DNA of 64,000 nucleotides, taken from Ferrigenium kumadai. Its GTDB lineage: Bacteria; Pseudomonadota; Gammaproteobacteria; Burkholderiales; Gallionellaceae. Below, in pieces: positions 25,930 through 37,418 of this stretch. Position 1 is the first letter of the stretch; every line of letters begins with the position of its first letter. The notes under the pieces are model-generated. The model worked only from the letters and a program-made list of their open reading frames with translations. It was not told the DNA's origin and made no database searches. The translations under genes and the position numbers were made by a program. The stretch is taken from NCBI RefSeq assembly GCF_018324385.1, contig NZ_AP019536.1, positions 744,001 to 808,000 on the forward strand. The letters run 5' to 3'.

Positions 25930-27773
25930 TGTTCCCGCTGCTTTCCTCCATCAACGATCCGGAAGAGCTGCGCAAGCTGGAGCGTGCACAGTTGCCGCAA
26001 CTGGCCGAAGAGCTGCGCGCCTTCCTCGTCGAGTCGGTGAGCAAGACCGGCGGTCACCTATCTTCCAATCTCGGTACGGTCGAACTGGCCATGGCCCTGC
26101 ATTACATATTCAATACGCCGGACGACCGTCTGGTGTGGGACGTCGGCCACCAGACCTACGCGCACAAGATCCTTACCGGGCGGCGCGAGGCGATGAGCCG
26201 GTTGCGCATGGCGGGCGGCATCGCCGGCTTCCCCAAGCGTGAGGAAAGTCCCTACGATACTTTCGGCACCGGGCATTCGAGCACCTCAATCAGCGCCGCG
26301 CTGGGCATGGCGGTCGCTGCGAAACTGGAAGGCAGCGCGCGGCGTTCGGTGGCGATCATCGGCGACGGCGCGATGACCGGCGGCATGGCGTTCGAGGCGC
26401 TGAACAACGCTGGGGCGATGGACGCCAACCTGCTGGTGATCCTCAACGACAACGACATGTCGATCTCGCAGCCGGTAGGCGCGCTGAACAACTACCTGGC
26501 CAAGCTGATGTCCGGCCGCTTCTATGCAGCGATGCGGCGCGGCAGCGAAAAGATGCTCAAGGGCATGCCGCCGGTGCTGGAATTCGCCAAGCGCGCCGAG
26601 GAGCACGTCAAGGGCATGGTCACGCCGGGCACGCTGTTCGAGGAGTTCGGATTCAACTACATCGGCCCCATCGATGGTCACGACATCAATGTTCTGCTGG
26701 ATACCCTGAGCAACATCCGCAAGCTCGAAGGCCCGCAGTTCCTGCATATCGTCACGCAGAAGGGCAAGGGTTACGCGCATGCTGAGGAGGACTGCACGCT
26801 GTATCACGGCGTGAGCAAGTTCGATCCGGCCAGCGGCATCACCCCGCAGCAGTCGGGCAAGCCTACCTATACCGAGGTGTTCGGCGCATGGCTGTGCGAC
26901 ATGGCGGCGCAGGACGAGCGGCTGGTCGGCATCACGCCGGCGATGTGCGAAGGCTCCGGCATGGTCGAGTTCGCGCAGGAATTTCCGCAACGCTACTTCG
27001 ACGTGGGCATCGCCGAGCAGCACGCGCTGACTTTTGCCGCGGGGCTGGCCTGCGACGGCTACAAGCCGGTGGTGGCGATCTACTCGACCTTTTTGCAGCG
27101 CGCCTACGACCAGCTGATCCACGACGTCGCCATCCAGAACCTGCCGGTGGTGCTGGCGATAGACCGCGGCGGACTGGTCGGTGCGGACGGCGCGACCCAC
27201 GCGGGCAGTTTCGACCTTTCCTATCTGCGCTGCATCCCGAACATGACGGTGATGGCGCCGGCGGACGAAGACGAATGCCGCCAGATGCTCTATACCGCCT
27301 TTCAGCTGGATACGCCGAGCGCAGTGCGCTATCCACGCGGGCGCGGCCCGGGCGTGGAGACTAAGCCGTCGATGCATGCCTTGCCGCTGGGCAAGGGCGA
27401 ACTCCGCCGCAGCGGCAAGCAAGTCGCCATCCTCGCGTTCGGTTCGCTGTTGGCGCCCGCGCTGGCTGCCGCCGGGCAGCTGGATGCGACCGTGGCCAAC
27501 ATGCGCTTCGTCAAGCCGCTGGATGAGGAACTGGTATTGAAGCTTGCGCGTGAGCATGGCCTGCTGGTCACGGTGGAAGAGAACGCCGTGGAGGGCGGCG
27601 CGGGCAGCGCGGTGGCGGAATGCCTGCACCGGCACGGCGTCACCGTGCCGGTGCTGCATCTCGGTTTGCCGGACAGTTTCATCGAGCAGGGTGAGCATGC
27701 CCAGATGCTGGCGGATTGCGGCCTGGATGCCGCAGGGATCGCCGCCGCCATCCGGAACAGGCTGGCCGAGTGA
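25929..27773 (+). CDS. dxs: 1-deoxy-D-xylulose-5-phosphate synthase
   Basis: 614 residues with the start set at the ATG overlapping the ispA stop; family alignment begins there ([27 protein letters not shown]). Thiamine-diphosphate motifs are [18 protein letters not shown] and the following [23 protein letters not shown] and AEQHAL lie in the transketolase domain. It joins pyruvate and glyceraldehyde 3-phosphate at the entry to the methylerythritol phosphate pathway, whose products IspA uses, so the operon is coherent. A longer frame to 25305 is a shadow over ispA. Confidence 0.98.
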   Translation: MFPLLSSINDPEELRKLERAQLPQLAEELRAFLVESVSKTGGHLSSNLGTVELAMALHYIFNTPDDRLVWDVGHQTYAHKILTGRREAMSRLRMAGGIAGFPKREESPYDTFGTGHSSTSISAALGMAVAAKLEGSARRSVAIIGDGAMTGGMAFEALNNAGAMDANLLVILNDNDMSISQPVGALNNYLAKLMSGRFYAAMRRGSEKMLKGMPPVLEFAKRAEEHVKGMVTPGTLFEEFGFNYIGPIDGHDINVLLDTLSNIRKLEGPQFLHIVTQKGKGYAHAEEDCTLYHGVSKFDPASGITPQQSGKPTYTEVFGAWLCDMAAQDERLVGITPAMCEGSGMVEFAQEFPQRYFDVGIAEQHALTFAAGLACDGYKPVVAIYSTFLQRAYDQLIHDVAIQNLPVVLAIDRGGLVGADGATHAGSFDLSYLRCIPNMTVMAPADEDECRQMLYTAFQLDTPSAVRYPRGRGPGVETKPSMHALPLGKGELRRSGKQVAILAFGSLLAPALAAAGQLDATVANMRFVKPLDEELVLKLAREHGLLVTVEENAVEGGAGSAVAECLHRHGVTVPVLHLGLPDSFIEQGEHAQMLADCGLDAAGIAAAIRNRLAE

Positions 27774-27825
27774 TTCGGTCGGGCTTGGTTATAATCCCTT
27801 CAGTCAAGAATTCAGAAAGTCTGCC

Positions 27826-28623
27826 ATGAACGCCCAGAAACACCCTATTCCCGACGTGCAAAGCTCCGCCGATATGCGCCACCTGGCGATCAACAAGGTC
27901 GGTATCAAGGGCATCCGCCATCCGATCAAGGTGAGGGACAAGAGCGTCGGCGTGCAGCATACCGTCGCCACCTTCAACATGTACGTGCACCTGCCGCACA
28001 ACTTCAAAGGCACGCACATGTCGCGCTTCGTCGAGATACTCAACGAGCACGAGCGCGAGATTTCGGTGGAGTCGTTCGAGACCATCCTGCGTGATATGGT
28101 GGTTCGCCTGGAGGCTCAGTCCGGCTACATCGAGATGAACTTCCCGTATTTCGTGAACAAGACCGCACCGGTGTCGGGTGTGCAGAGCTTGCTGGACTAC
28201 GACGTGACCTTCATCGGCGAGGTCGTCGACGGGAAGGCGCGCGTCACCATGAAAGTGGTGGTGCCGGTCACCAGCCTGTGTCCCTGCTCCAAGAAGATCT
28301 CCGAGCGCGGCGCGCACAACCAGCGTTCCCATGTCACGCTCACTTTGCGCACCAACGAGTTCGTCTGGGTCGAGGACGTGATCCGCATCGCCGAAGAACA
28401 GGCGTCCTGCGAACTGTTCGGCTTGCTGAAACGTCCCGACGAGAAATTCGTCACCGAACGCGCCTATGACAATCCCAAGTTCGTCGAGGACATGGTACGC
28501 GACGTTGCTGCCGCGCTGAATGCGGACAAGCGCATCGATGCCTACATCGTCGAGTCGGAAAATTTTGAATCGATTCATAACCACTCGGCTTATGCGCTTA
28601 TCGAACGCGATAAGACCCTGTAG
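27826..28623 (+). CDS. folE2: GTP cyclohydrolase FolE2
   Basis: 265 residues from the ATG at 27826. [21 protein letters not shown] is the FolE2 (GCYH-IB) signature, and [18 protein letters not shown] is the other conserved block. It converts GTP to dihydroneopterin triphosphate for folate synthesis and works with several metals, unlike zinc-dependent FolE. A TATAAT at 27790-27795 suggests its own promoter 52 bp after dxs. The stop codon lies inside a palindromic repeat. Confidence 0.97.
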   Translation: MNAQKHPIPDVQSSADMRHLAINKVGIKGIRHPIKVRDKSVGVQHTVATFNMYVHLPHNFKGTHMSRFVEILNEHEREISVESFETILRDMVVRLEAQSGYIEMNFPYFVNKTAPVSGVQSLLDYDVTFIGEVVDGKARVTMKVVVPVTSLCPCSKKISERGAHNQRSHVTLTLRTNEFVWVEDVIRIAEEQASCELFGLLKRPDEKFVTERAYDNPKFVEDMVRDVAAALNADKRIDAYIVESENFESIHNHSAYALIERDKTL

Positions 28624-28685
28624 GGGCGCGATTCATCGCGCCCATGCGCGGTCAAAAAACAGGGCGCGATGAATCGCGCCCCTAC
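28620..28685. repeat. Paired 24-bp palindromic repeat (REP/BIME-like)
   Basis: Two 24-bp arms, 28620-28643 and 28662-28685, are perfect inverted copies around an 18-base spacer. Each arm also contains its own near-palindrome, GGGCGCGAT/ATCGCGCCC around two central bases. The left arm starts inside the folE2 stop codon and the right arm ends just before the next gene. It could end or stabilise the folE2 message. The form resembles REP/BIME elements that occur in many copies per genome. Confidence 0.85.
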
Positions 28686-28690
28686 ATGAC

Positions 28691-29425
28691 ATGAAACCCG
28701 TCGCCATCTTCCGCCATGCCCCCGCCGAAGGTCCCGGCTATCTCGCCGACTTCCTCGACGCTCACCGCATTCCCTGGAAGCTGATCGCCATCGACGCGGG
28801 CGATGCCGTGCCGCATTCGGTCGAGGCGTTTTCCGGGCTGGCGTTTATGGGCGGGCCGATGAGCGTCAACGACGATCTGCCGTGGATCGCGCCGGTCGAG
28901 GCGCTGATCCGCGATGCCGTGGCGCGCGACATCCCGGTGCTGGGGCATTGCCTCGGCGGGCAGCTGATGTCCAAGGCGCTGGGCGGCAAGGTGTTGCGCA
29001 ACCCGGTGAAGGAGATCGGCTGGGGCGAAGTCGCGGTGGCGGACAACGATACCGCGCGCGCATGGTTCGGCGATGTGCGGCACTTCAATGTCTTCCACTG
29101 GCACGGCGAGACCTTCACCCCGCCGCAAGGCGCTGTGCGCTTGCTTTCCAGCGCGCACTGCGCCAACCAGGCATGGGCCATCGGCAAACACCTTGCGCTG
29201 CAATGCCACGTCGAGATGACTGCCGGGATGATCGCGTCCTGGTGTGAGATCGGTGCGGACGAACTTTTTGCCGCCAAGGCCAGTCCTGCGGTGCAGTCTG
29301 CTGATGCGATGCAACGGCAAATGGCGGATGAGTTGCCGGGTCTGCAGCAGGTTGCGGAACGGCTCTATGCCAAGTGGATAGACGGGATACCTAGGCCGAA
29401 TTATCTAGACAATCCGGCATATTGA
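28691..29425 (+). CDS. Class I glutamine amidotransferase-like protein
   Basis: 244 residues. The nucleophile elbow is PVLGHCLGGQLMSKALG with the catalytic Cys; the oxyanion FMGGPMSVND precedes it, and HWHGETF and QCHVEMT supply the catalytic His-x-Glu. This is the stand-alone GATase group related to the N-terminal half of GMP synthase, often misnamed as such. No synthetase domain is fused. The acceptor is unknown. The start follows the palindromic repeat by six bases. Confidence 0.9.
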   Translation: MKPVAIFRHAPAEGPGYLADFLDAHRIPWKLIAIDAGDAVPHSVEAFSGLAFMGGPMSVNDDLPWIAPVEALIRDAVARDIPVLGHCLGGQLMSKALGGKVLRNPVKEIGWGEVAVADNDTARAWFGDVRHFNVFHWHGETFTPPQGAVRLLSSAHCANQAWAIGKHLALQCHVEMTAGMIASWCEIGADELFAAKASPAVQSADAMQRQMADELPGLQQVAERLYAKWIDGIPRPNYLDNPAY

Positions 29426-29512
29426 CCCTCTGTGGGGTGCGGAGTACGGTGCGCTGCGGGATTGCTGTGCCTGTCCCGTTCTGCCGTCGTCACTTAACTC
29501 AAGGAGGTTTCC

Positions 29513-29869
29513 ATGAAAAAGCTGATTGCACTGGTTGGTCTGGGTTTCGCTTTCGCCGTTTCATCCCCGGCTTTCGCCGGGGAGCAACAGGACAAGATGA
29601 AGGGTTGCAACAAGGAAGCGAAGGAAAAGACGCTGAAGGGAGATGAGCGCAAGGCGTTCATGAAGAAGTGCCTGTCCAAGGATTATCAACTGAAGTCCGG
29701 TACCGCCGTGGCAGCTCCTGCGGCACCGGCCGCGCCTGCTGCCCCGACCGCACCAGCAGCTGCAGCCACGCAGCAGAACAAGATGAAGGCGTGCAGTGCC
29801 GAAGCCAAGACCAAAGGGCTGAAAGCTGATGAGCGCAAGTCGTTCATGAGTACCTGCCTGAAAGGTTAG
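29513..29869 (+). CDS. PsiF-repeat periplasmic protein
   Basis: 118 residues with a signal peptide ending SPAFAGEQQ (about residue 22). Two PsiF repeats are visible, each with the pattern QxKMKxCxxEAKxKxLKxDERKxFMxxCL (about 26-54 and 87-117), joined by a flexible Ala-Pro linker (residues ~64-83). The two cysteines per repeat may pair. PsiF is phosphate-starvation inducible in E. coli but its function is unknown. AAGGAGG precedes the ATG. It fits the phosphate theme of the window. Confidence 0.88.
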   Translation: MKKLIALVGLGFAFAVSSPAFAGEQQDKMKGCNKEAKEKTLKGDERKAFMKKCLSKDYQLKSGTAVAAPAAPAAPAAPTAPAAAATQQNKMKACSAEAKTKGLKADERKSFMSTCLKG

Positions 29870-29886
29870 CCAGCATGTTCCTGATG

Positions 29887-29913
29887 AAAAACGCGCCGCA
29901 AGGCGCGTTTTTT
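29887..29913 (+). terminator. Rho-independent terminator after the psiF-like gene
   Basis: AAAAACGCGCC, loop GCAA, GGCGCG and six T's form a short perfect hairpin 17 bp after the stop codon. Confidence 0.9.
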
Positions 29914-29941
29914 CGTTGGGGGCGGTGAAATCGATGCGGTG

Positions 29942-29947
29942 TATAAT
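29942..29947 (+). promoter_or_regulatory. -10 element upstream of pcnB
   Basis: TATAAT followed by CCGCGCTCTTTT, nearly the same as at rpmB. No convincing -35 is seen; it lies 46 bp before the pcnB ATG. Confidence 0.55.
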
Positions 29948-29992
29948 CCGCGCTCTTTTCGCGCCGGCGTGGCGCCCACTAATGAAGAAGGC

Positions 29993-31342
29993 ATGATTAA
30001 AAAATTCCTCAAGCGCGTATTCCGCAAACCGGCCAGGACCAAAACGGTGGGTAATGCGCAGGTGATTCCGTTCGGGTTGCATGGCGTGGCGCGCGAGCAG
30101 ATCAGCTACGGCGCGCAAAAGGTCACCGACGGCCTACAGGCGGCGGGCTATCAGGCGTATGTGGTGGGCGGTGCGGTGCGCGACCTGCTGCTGGACCGCA
30201 TTCCCAAGGATTTCGATGTGGCGACCGATGCCACGCCTGAGGAGGTTCGCCGCGTGTTCCGCCGTTCGCGCATCATCGGGCGGCGTTTTCGCCTGGTGCA
30301 TGTGATGTTCGGCGAAGAGGTGGTCGAGGTATCCACATTCCGCAGCATGATCGAGGCTGAAGATGCCGAGACCGACGAGCATGGCCGCCTGCTGCGCGAC
30401 AATCAGTTCGGCGATCAGGAGCAGGATGCGGCGCGGCGCGATTTCACCGCGAATGCGCTGTTCTACGATCCGTCCACCCAGGAGATCCACGATTTCCATC
30501 GCGGCTACGACGATACGCGCAACCAGTTGTTGCGCATGATCGGCGACCCGGCCACGCGTTATCGCGAAGACCCGGTGCGCATGCTGCGTGCGGTGCGGCT
30601 CTCAGCCAAGCTGGGCATGAAGCTGGAGCCGGCAACGGCCGCGCCGATCGGCAAGCTGAAGGGCCTGCTCGACAACGTGCCGGAGGCGCGTTTGCTCGAC
30701 GAGGTGCTGAAGATGCTGCTGTCCGGCCATTCGGTCGAGTGCATCCAGCATCTGCGCAAGATGCATCTGCATCACGGCCTGCTGCCGCTGCTCGATGTGA
30801 TCCTGGAGCAGCCCGTGGGCGAGAAGTTCGTGATGCTGGCGTTGCGCAACACCGACGAGCGGCTCAGTCAGGAAAAGCCGGTTTCTCCCGCGTTTCTGTT
30901 TGCCGCGCTGTTGTGGCATGAAGTGCTGACTGCGTGGCAGTCTTACCAGAAGCAGGGCGAGCGCCCGATCCCCGCGATGCATGCGGCGATGGACGATGTT
31001 CTGGCGAAACAGCGCGCGCAGCTTGCGATCCCGCATCGCCACGATGCGGTAATGAAAGAGATCTGGCTGTTGCAGTTGCGCTTCGAACAGCGCGCCGGGC
31101 AGCGGCCGTTCCGCCTGCTGGAGCAGCCGCGTTTCCGCGCCGCATACGACTTCCTGCTGTTGCGCTGCGCCAGCGGTGAAGTGGATCAGGAGTTGGGGTT
31201 GTGGTGGGATGAGTTCCAGGAGGCCAGTACCGAGCGTCGCGCCGAGATGCTGCAGCCGGAAGGTGCGGGCGAAAAGAAGCGTCGCCGCCGCAAGCCGCGC
31301 AAGAAACCGGCGGCCGCCGCAACGGAAGAGCCGTCTGCATAA
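29993..31342 (+). CDS. pcnB: Poly(A) polymerase PcnB
   Basis: 449 residues from the ATG at 29993, preceded by AAGAAGG. The class II nucleotidyltransferase motif is AYVVGGAVRDLLLDRIPKDFDVATDA; RRFRLVHVMFG and DPATRYREDPVRMLRAVRLSAKLG follow, as in the CCA-adding/PcnB family. The long tail ending in a Lys/Arg-rich KKRRRRKPRKKP stretch is typical of PcnB rather than the CCA enzyme. It adds poly(A) to RNA 3' ends, promoting decay. Its stop overlaps folK (TAATG). Reading the frame upstream to 29939 would run through the promoter. Confidence 0.95.
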   Translation: MIKKFLKRVFRKPARTKTVGNAQVIPFGLHGVAREQISYGAQKVTDGLQAAGYQAYVVGGAVRDLLLDRIPKDFDVATDATPEEVRRVFRRSRIIGRRFRLVHVMFGEEVVEVSTFRSMIEAEDAETDEHGRLLRDNQFGDQEQDAARRDFTANALFYDPSTQEIHDFHRGYDDTRNQLLRMIGDPATRYREDPVRMLRAVRLSAKLGMKLEPATAAPIGKLKGLLDNVPEARLLDEVLKMLLSGHSVECIQHLRKMHLHHGLLPLLDVILEQPVGEKFVMLALRNTDERLSQEKPVSPAFLFAALLWHEVLTAWQSYQKQGERPIPAMHAAMDDVLAKQRAQLAIPHRHDAVMKEIWLLQLRFEQRAGQRPFRLLEQPRFRAAYDFLLLRCASGEVDQELGLWWDEFQEASTERRAEMLQPEGAGEKKRRRRKPRKKPAAAATEEPSA

Positions 31343-31836
31343 TGCCGCACATCGCCTTTGTCGGGCTGGGCAGCAATCTGCAAGACCCCGGCAGCCAGTT
31401 GCAGCACGCCTTCTCCGATCTCGATCGTTTGCCGGGCACGCGCTTGCTTCAGCGATCTTCGCTGTACCGCAGCGCTCCCGTCGGTTATCTGGATCAGCCG
31501 GATTTCGTCAATGCCGTGGCGAAGATCGAGACGGCGCTCACGCCGCATGAGTTGCTGCAGGCGCTATTGCAGATCGAGCACGATCACGGCCGCGAACGCA
31601 CGTTCCGCAACGCCCCGCGCACGCTGGACCTGGACGTGTTGCTGTACGACGATCTTCAACTTCATGAGCACGGGCTGACCATCCCGCACCCGCAGATGCA
31701 TCTGCGCGCTTTCGTGCTGCAACCGCTGCTGGAGATCGCGCCGGATTGCGTCATCCCGGGCGTCGGCAGCGCGGAGCAGGCGTTGCACGCGTGTGCGGGA
31801 CAGGTACTGGAACGGATGCAGGATGTCGCTCAATAA
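31342..31836 (+). CDS. folK: 2-amino-4-hydroxy-6-hydroxymethyldihydropteridine pyrophosphokinase
   Basis: 164 residues, full length. FVGLGSNLQDP starts the fold; PVGYLDQPDFVNAVAKIET and the signature RTFRNAPRTLDLDVLLYDD (magnesium and ATP binding) are unmistakable, followed by IPHPQMHLRAFVLQPL. It activates the pterin for dihydropteroate synthase in folate synthesis, downstream of FolE2. It overlaps both neighbours: 1 bp with pcnB and 14 bp with the kinase gene. Confidence 0.97.
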   Translation: MPHIAFVGLGSNLQDPGSQLQHAFSDLDRLPGTRLLQRSSLYRSAPVGYLDQPDFVNAVAKIETALTPHELLQALLQIEHDHGRERTFRNAPRTLDLDVLLYDDLQLHEHGLTIPHPQMHLRAFVLQPLLEIAPDCVIPGVGSAEQALHACAGQVLERMQDVAQ

Positions 31837-32463
31837 ATATCGCTATGTGGTGGTCGAAGGGCCGATCGGCGTGGGCAAGACCAGTCTTGCGCGCCGGCTC
31901 GCGCAGCACCTCGGCGCCTCGACGCTGCTGGAGAAGCCGGACGAGAATCCGTTCCTCGCGAAGTTCTATCAGGACCCGGCGCGCCATGCACTGGCGACGC
32001 AGCTGTTCTTCCTGTTCCAGCGCGGCGACGAGGTGCGCGAACTTGCGCAGATGGATCTGTTCCAGGGGGCTACCGTGGCGGACTACCTGCTCGACAAGGA
32101 CATGCTGTTCGCCCGCCTGAACCTGAACGAGGAGGAGTTTGCGCTGTACCAGCAGATATACCACTCGCTGCAATTGCAGGTTCCAGCACCGGATCTGGTG
32201 ATCTATCTGCAGGCCGAGCCGCAGACGCTGGTGGAACGGGTGCGGCGGCGCGCCAAGCCCTATGAGCAAAGCATCTCCGATGCCTACCTGATGCGGCTGG
32301 TGCAGAGCTACAGCGATTTCTTCTATCATTACGACGCGGCGCCGGTGCTGATGGTGAACAGCGAGCATCTGAACTTCGTCGATGGTGACGAGGATTTCAC
32401 ACTGCTGTTGAAACGCATCGAGCAGATGCGCGGACCGCGCGAATTTTTTAGCCGGGGGACCTG

Positions 32464-32464
<1 letters not shown>
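31823..32464 (+). CDS. Deoxynucleoside kinase
   Basis: 213 residues from the ATG at 31823. The P-loop is [17 protein letters not shown] (GPIGVGKT), the deoxynucleoside site [12 protein letters not shown] follows, and the LID-type [21 protein letters not shown] region matches the dCK/dGK family. Such genes are common between folK and panB in betaproteobacteria. Whether it prefers deoxyguanosine or deoxyadenosine cannot be read from the sequence. The start ten codons upstream lacks family support. Confidence 0.88.
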
Positions 32465-34088
<1,624 letters not shown>

Positions 34089-34116
34089 TTGCCGGGTGGC
34101 TTGGCTGTTATATAAT
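34089..34116 (+). promoter_or_regulatory. Probable promoter of panD
   Basis: TTGCCG at 34089-34094 and TATAAT at 34111-34116 with a 16-bp spacer; CCGCGCC follows. It gives panD its own start 44 bp before the ATG. Confidence 0.65.
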
Positions 34117-34159
34117 CCGCGCCCCATTGAAACGCCGCAATTGAAACGAGAGGTGTCCC

Positions 34160-34540
34160 ATGCAGAGAACCATGCTTAAATCCAAGTTGCACCGGGTGCG
34201 CGTCACGCACTCCGAGCTGCATTACGAGGGCTCCTGCGCGATCGATGACAACTTGCTGGAAGCGGCCGATATCAAGGAATACCAGCAGATCGATATCTAT
34301 AACGTGACCAACGGCGAGCGTTTTACCACCTACGCCATCCGCGCGGAGCGAGGCTCCGGGGTGATCTCGGTCAATGGGGCGGCGGCGCACAAGGCCGATC
34401 CCGGCGACATCCTCATCATCGCCACCTTCGCGATATATTCCGAAGCGGAGTTGCAGCAATTCCATCCCCAGCTCGTCTATGTGGACGAGCACAATCGCAT
34501 CGTCGCACGGCGCGAACAAATCTCTGTCCAGGCCGCATAA
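34160..34540 (+). CDS. panD: Aspartate 1-decarboxylase
   Basis: 126 residues. The self-cleavage site Gly24-Ser25 sits in [11 protein letters not shown], giving the pyruvoyl cofactor on the new N-terminus; [21 protein letters not shown] and the [20 protein letters not shown] block follow. It supplies beta-alanine to PanC. GAGAGGTG lies before the ATG, and a terminator follows immediately. Confidence 0.98.
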   Translation: MQRTMLKSKLHRVRVTHSELHYEGSCAIDDNLLEAADIKEYQQIDIYNVTNGERFTTYAIRAERGSGVISVNGAAAHKADPGDILIIATFAIYSEAELQQFHPQLVYVDEHNRIVARREQISVQAA

Positions 34541-34573
34541 CTGCACGGCCGGTTGTCCGGCCGTGCAGTTTTC
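34539..34573 (+). terminator. Terminator after panD
   Basis: A 14-bp perfect stem, AACTGCACGGCCGG with its complement, loop TTGT, then TTTTC. It overlaps the panD stop codon. Confidence 0.88.
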
Positions 34574-34585
34574 TCCCCCGTTCCG

Positions 34586-34614
34586 TTGACCGTTCATCCT
34601 TTCGCAGGTAGGAT
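34586..34614 (+). promoter_or_regulatory. Sigma-70 promoter of tpiA (and perhaps secG-tRNA-nuo)
   Basis: TTGACC at 34586-34591 and TAGGAT at 34609-34614 with a 17-bp spacer, followed by TGCGCGC as at other promoters here. No clear terminator occurs between here and nuoN, so part of nuo transcription may start here. Confidence 0.75.
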
Positions 34615-34647
34615 TGCGCGCTTTCATGCTTTACGGATTTGATGACG

Positions 34648-35403
34648 ATGCGACGCAAATTGGTTGCCGGAAATTGGAAGATGCACGGTACGCTGGCCCA
34701 GAACGCGGGGCTGCTGGATGCGGTGCGCGACGGGATGGCTTCGGTACCAAATGTTGATTGCGCGGTTTGTGTTCCGTTTCCTTATCTGTTCCAGGCTCAG
34801 CAGAAGCTGTCCGGCAGCAACGTGAAGTGGGGTGCGCAGGATGTGCACCAGTTGGACAAGGGGGCATACACGGGCGAAGTTTCCGCCTCGATGTTGTGCG
34901 ATTTTGGTTGCGGCTACGTGATCGTCGGGCACTCCGAGCGTCGCGCCTATTACGGCGAGAGCAGTCGCCTGGTTGCCGAGAAATTCCTTGCGGCGCAGCA
35001 GGCTGGTTTGACGCCCATCCTGTGCGTGGGCGAAACGCTGGAGCAGCGCGAAAGCGGCGTGACCGAGGCGGTGGTCGCCGAGCAGCTGGATGCAGTGATC
35101 GGCTTGGGTGGGGTGCAGGCATTGCGCAACGCCGTCGTGGCATATGAGCCTGTATGGGCGATCGGTACAGGGAAAACGGCGAGCTCGTCGCAGGCGCAGG
35201 TGGTGCATGCATTCATTCGCCAGCGGGTTGCGGCTCAGGATGGTCAAACTGCGGCTGGGTTGTGTATACTCTACGGCGGCAGCGTTAAGGCGAACAATGC
35301 GGCTGAGTTGTTCGAGATGCCGGATATCGACGGCGGTCTGATCGGCGGTGCCTCCCTGGTGGCGGAAGAGTTCCTGGCGATTTGTCGCGCCGGGCAGGTT
35401 TGA
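34648..35403 (+). CDS. tpiA: Triosephosphate isomerase
   Basis: 251 residues from the ATG at 34648, giving [14 protein letters not shown] as in the family; ATG 34642 is possible. Active-site residues are Asn-x-Lys (GNWKMH), His in [10 protein letters not shown], and the catalytic Glu in [26 protein letters not shown] is the phosphate loop. It interconverts dihydroxyacetone phosphate and glyceraldehyde 3-phosphate. It is followed 21 bp later by secG, the standard proteobacterial order. Confidence 0.98.
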   Translation: MRRKLVAGNWKMHGTLAQNAGLLDAVRDGMASVPNVDCAVCVPFPYLFQAQQKLSGSNVKWGAQDVHQLDKGAYTGEVSASMLCDFGCGYVIVGHSERRAYYGESSRLVAEKFLAAQQAGLTPILCVGETLEQRESGVTEAVVAEQLDAVIGLGGVQALRNAVVAYEPVWAIGTGKTASSSQAQVVHAFIRQRVAAQDGQTAAGLCILYGGSVKANNAAELFEMPDIDGGLIGGASLVAEEFLAICRAGQV

Positions 35404-35424
35404 TTTAGTTTTTGGAGCGGTTGA

Positions 35425-35769
35425 GTGGAAACATTGGTTTGGGTGGTGCATGTGGTGACGGCGGTAGTGCTGATCGGTCTGGTGCTGATTCAGCATGGCA
35501 AAGGCGCCGACATGGGTGCCGCATTCGGTTCCGGTTCGGCCGGCAGTCTGTTCGGTTCCAGCGGTTCCGCTAATTTTCTGAGTCGCAGCACGGCAGTGGC
35601 TGCGGCGGTGTTCTTTGTCACCAGTTTGGCGCTGACTTACATCTACTCGCATCCCGCGCAGCAGCAAGGGGTGATGGATAGGGTTGGTCCGGTTGCTGCG
35701 CCCGCAGCGCCTGTTGCCCCCGTGGTCAATCCCGCCGATGACTCGAAATCCAAGGAGATTCCGAGATAG
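35425..35769 (+). CDS. secG: Preprotein translocase subunit SecG
   Basis: 114 residues with a GTG start, preceded by GGAGCGG. Two membrane segments (about 2-20 and 53-72) flank the conserved QHGKGADMGAAFGSGSAGSLFGSSGSANFLSR-type loop, the SecG signature. The tail is Ala/Pro-rich. It is an accessory subunit of the SecYEG channel. The tRNA-Leu gene follows 15 bp later. Confidence 0.96.
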   Translation: METLVWVVHVVTAVVLIGLVLIQHGKGADMGAAFGSGSAGSLFGSSGSANFLSRSTAVAAAVFFVTSLALTYIYSHPAQQQGVMDRVGPVAAPAAPVAPVVNPADDSKSKEIPR

Positions 35770-35784
35770 TTTTTCAGTAGTAGC

Positions 35785-35871
<87 letters not shown>

Positions 35872-35985
35872 GATTCAGGAAGTAAGCCCGGCGCACAGTG
35901 CGCCGGTACGATTAAATAACGATTACAAAGTGGTTCCGGGCAATCCGCGAATCATAGTTAGCCAAGCAGAGAGGGGAGAAGCTCA

Positions 35986-36342
35986 ATGTTGGAAAATTAT
36001 TTTCCGGTGCTGTTGTTTGTCTGTATCGGCATCGCAATGGGGGTTGTGCCTGTGGTATTGGGCAAGCTGGTCTCTCCCAATCGTCCTGATAGCGAAAAGC
36101 TTTCTCCGTACGAGTGCGGCTTCGAGGCATTCGAGGATGCGCGTATGAAGTTCGATGTGCGCTATTACCTTGTCGCCATCCTCTTCATTCTCTTCGATCT
36201 GGAAATCGCATTCCTCTTTCCCTGGGCGGTCGTACTCAAGGAACTCGGTACTTTCGGTTTCGTTTCCATGATGATCTTTTTGGCCATCCTCGTGGTTGGC
36301 TTTATCTACGAATGGATGAAAGGGGCCCTGGAATGGGAATAG
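35986..36342 (+). CDS. nuoA: NADH-quinone oxidoreductase subunit A
   Basis: 118 residues, three membrane segments. [49 protein letters not shown] sequence (about 36-80) is the subunit A core, including the conserved Cys and Glu/Asp of the quinone-site loop. First gene of a complete 14-gene complex I operon; GAGGGGAGAAG precedes the ATG. It overlaps nuoB by 10 bp. Confidence 0.98.
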   Translation: MLENYFPVLLFVCIGIAMGVVPVVLGKLVSPNRPDSEKLSPYECGFEAFEDARMKFDVRYYLVAILFILFDLEIAFLFPWAVVLKELGTFGFVSMMIFLAILVVGFIYEWMKGALEWE

Positions 36343-36809
36343 AAGGCATTCTGGAGAAGGGTGTCGTCACCACGACGCTCGATACCGTCATCAATTACAC
36401 CCGCACCGGTTCGCTGTGGCCGATGACCTTCGGTCTGGCCTGTTGCGCCGTTGAGATGATGCATGCCGGCGCGGCGCGTTATGACCTGGACCGCTTCGGT
36501 GTCGTGTTTCGTCCCAGTCCGCGCCAGTCCGACGTGATGATCGTGGCGGGTACGCTGTGCAACAAGATGGCTCCGGCCCTGCGCAAGGTGTACGACCAGA
36601 TGGCCGAGCCGCGCTGGGTGATTTCCATGGGGTCGTGCGCTAACGGTGGCGGCTACTATCACTATTCCTACTCTGTGGTGCGCGGCTGCGACCGCATCGT
36701 CCCGGTGGACGTGTATGTGCCGGGATGTCCCCCGACTGCCGAAGCTTTGCTGTACGGCATCATTCAGTTGCAGAAAAAGATCAAACGAACCAATACCATC
36801 GCGCGCTAG
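36333..36809 (+). CDS. nuoB: NADH-quinone oxidoreductase subunit B
   Basis: 158 residues. The N2 iron-sulfur cluster ligands are all there: Cys37-Cys38 (LACCAVEMM), Cys102 (GSCANGGG) and Cys132 ([10 protein letters not shown]). N2 passes electrons to quinone. The ATG lies inside nuoA. Both the N-terminal motif LWPMTFGL and the [16 protein letters not shown] stretch match closely. Confidence 0.98.
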   Translation: MGIEGILEKGVVTTTLDTVINYTRTGSLWPMTFGLACCAVEMMHAGAARYDLDRFGVVFRPSPRQSDVMIVAGTLCNKMAPALRKVYDQMAEPRWVISMGSCANGGGYYHYSYSVVRGCDRIVPVDVYVPGCPPTAEALLYGIIQLQKKIKRTNTIAR

Positions 36810-36817
36810 GGTGAATT

Positions 36818-37408
36818 ATGGCTGCTGATTTGAGTGTGTTGCGTGCCGATCTGACCGGTTTGTTTGGTGACAAGCTGGCCAGCGTGGACGAGAGGCTGGG
36901 AGAGTTGACCGTCGTGGTCAAGGCTGCCGATATGCTGGATGTACTGACTCGCTTGCGCGATGGTGCCGGCTTCGACCAGATGATCGATCTGTGCGGGATG
37001 GATTACTCCACCTACGGTGACGGGGCGTGGGACGGCAAGCGCTTTGCCATCGTCTACCACCTGCTTTCCGTTGCGCGCAACGTTCGCCTGCGCGTGCGCA
37101 TCTTCGCAGAGGACGATGACTTCCCCGTGCTGGAATCCGTTGCGGACATCTGGTCTTGCGCGAACTGGTACGAGCGCGAGGCCTTCGATATGTACGGCAT
37201 CGTGTTCACCGGCCATCCCGATCTGCGCCGTCTCCTGACCGACTATGGCTTCGTCGGCAGCCCTTTCCGCAAGGATTTCCCGCTTTCCGGTCATGTGGAG
37301 ATGCGCTACGACCCGGATCAGCGGCGCGTGGTGTACCAGCCGGTGTCGATCGAGCCGCGAGAAGTGACGCCGCGCATCGTTCGCGAAGAAAACTACGGTT
37401 GCAATTGA
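36818..37408 (+). CDS. nuoC: NADH-quinone oxidoreductase subunit C
   Basis: 196 residues, a 30-kDa subunit separate from NuoD, unlike the fused NuoCD of enterics. [43 protein letters not shown] region (residues ~107-146) is the family signature, and [10 protein letters not shown] follows. It is in the peripheral arm next to NuoD. Confidence 0.97.
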   Translation: MAADLSVLRADLTGLFGDKLASVDERLGELTVVVKAADMLDVLTRLRDGAGFDQMIDLCGMDYSTYGDGAWDGKRFAIVYHLLSVARNVRLRVRIFAEDDDFPVLESVADIWSCANWYEREAFDMYGIVFTGHPDLRRLLTDYGFVGSPFRKDFPLSGHVEMRYDPDQRRVVYQPVSIEPREVTPRIVREENYGCN

Positions 37409-37418
37409 GGATACGGTC

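Noticed and set aside
29470..29500. Pho box upstream of the psiF-like gene
   Set aside because: CTGTGCC, CTGTCCC and CTGCCGT occur, but with spacings of 7 and 10 bp rather than 11; too degenerate to claim.
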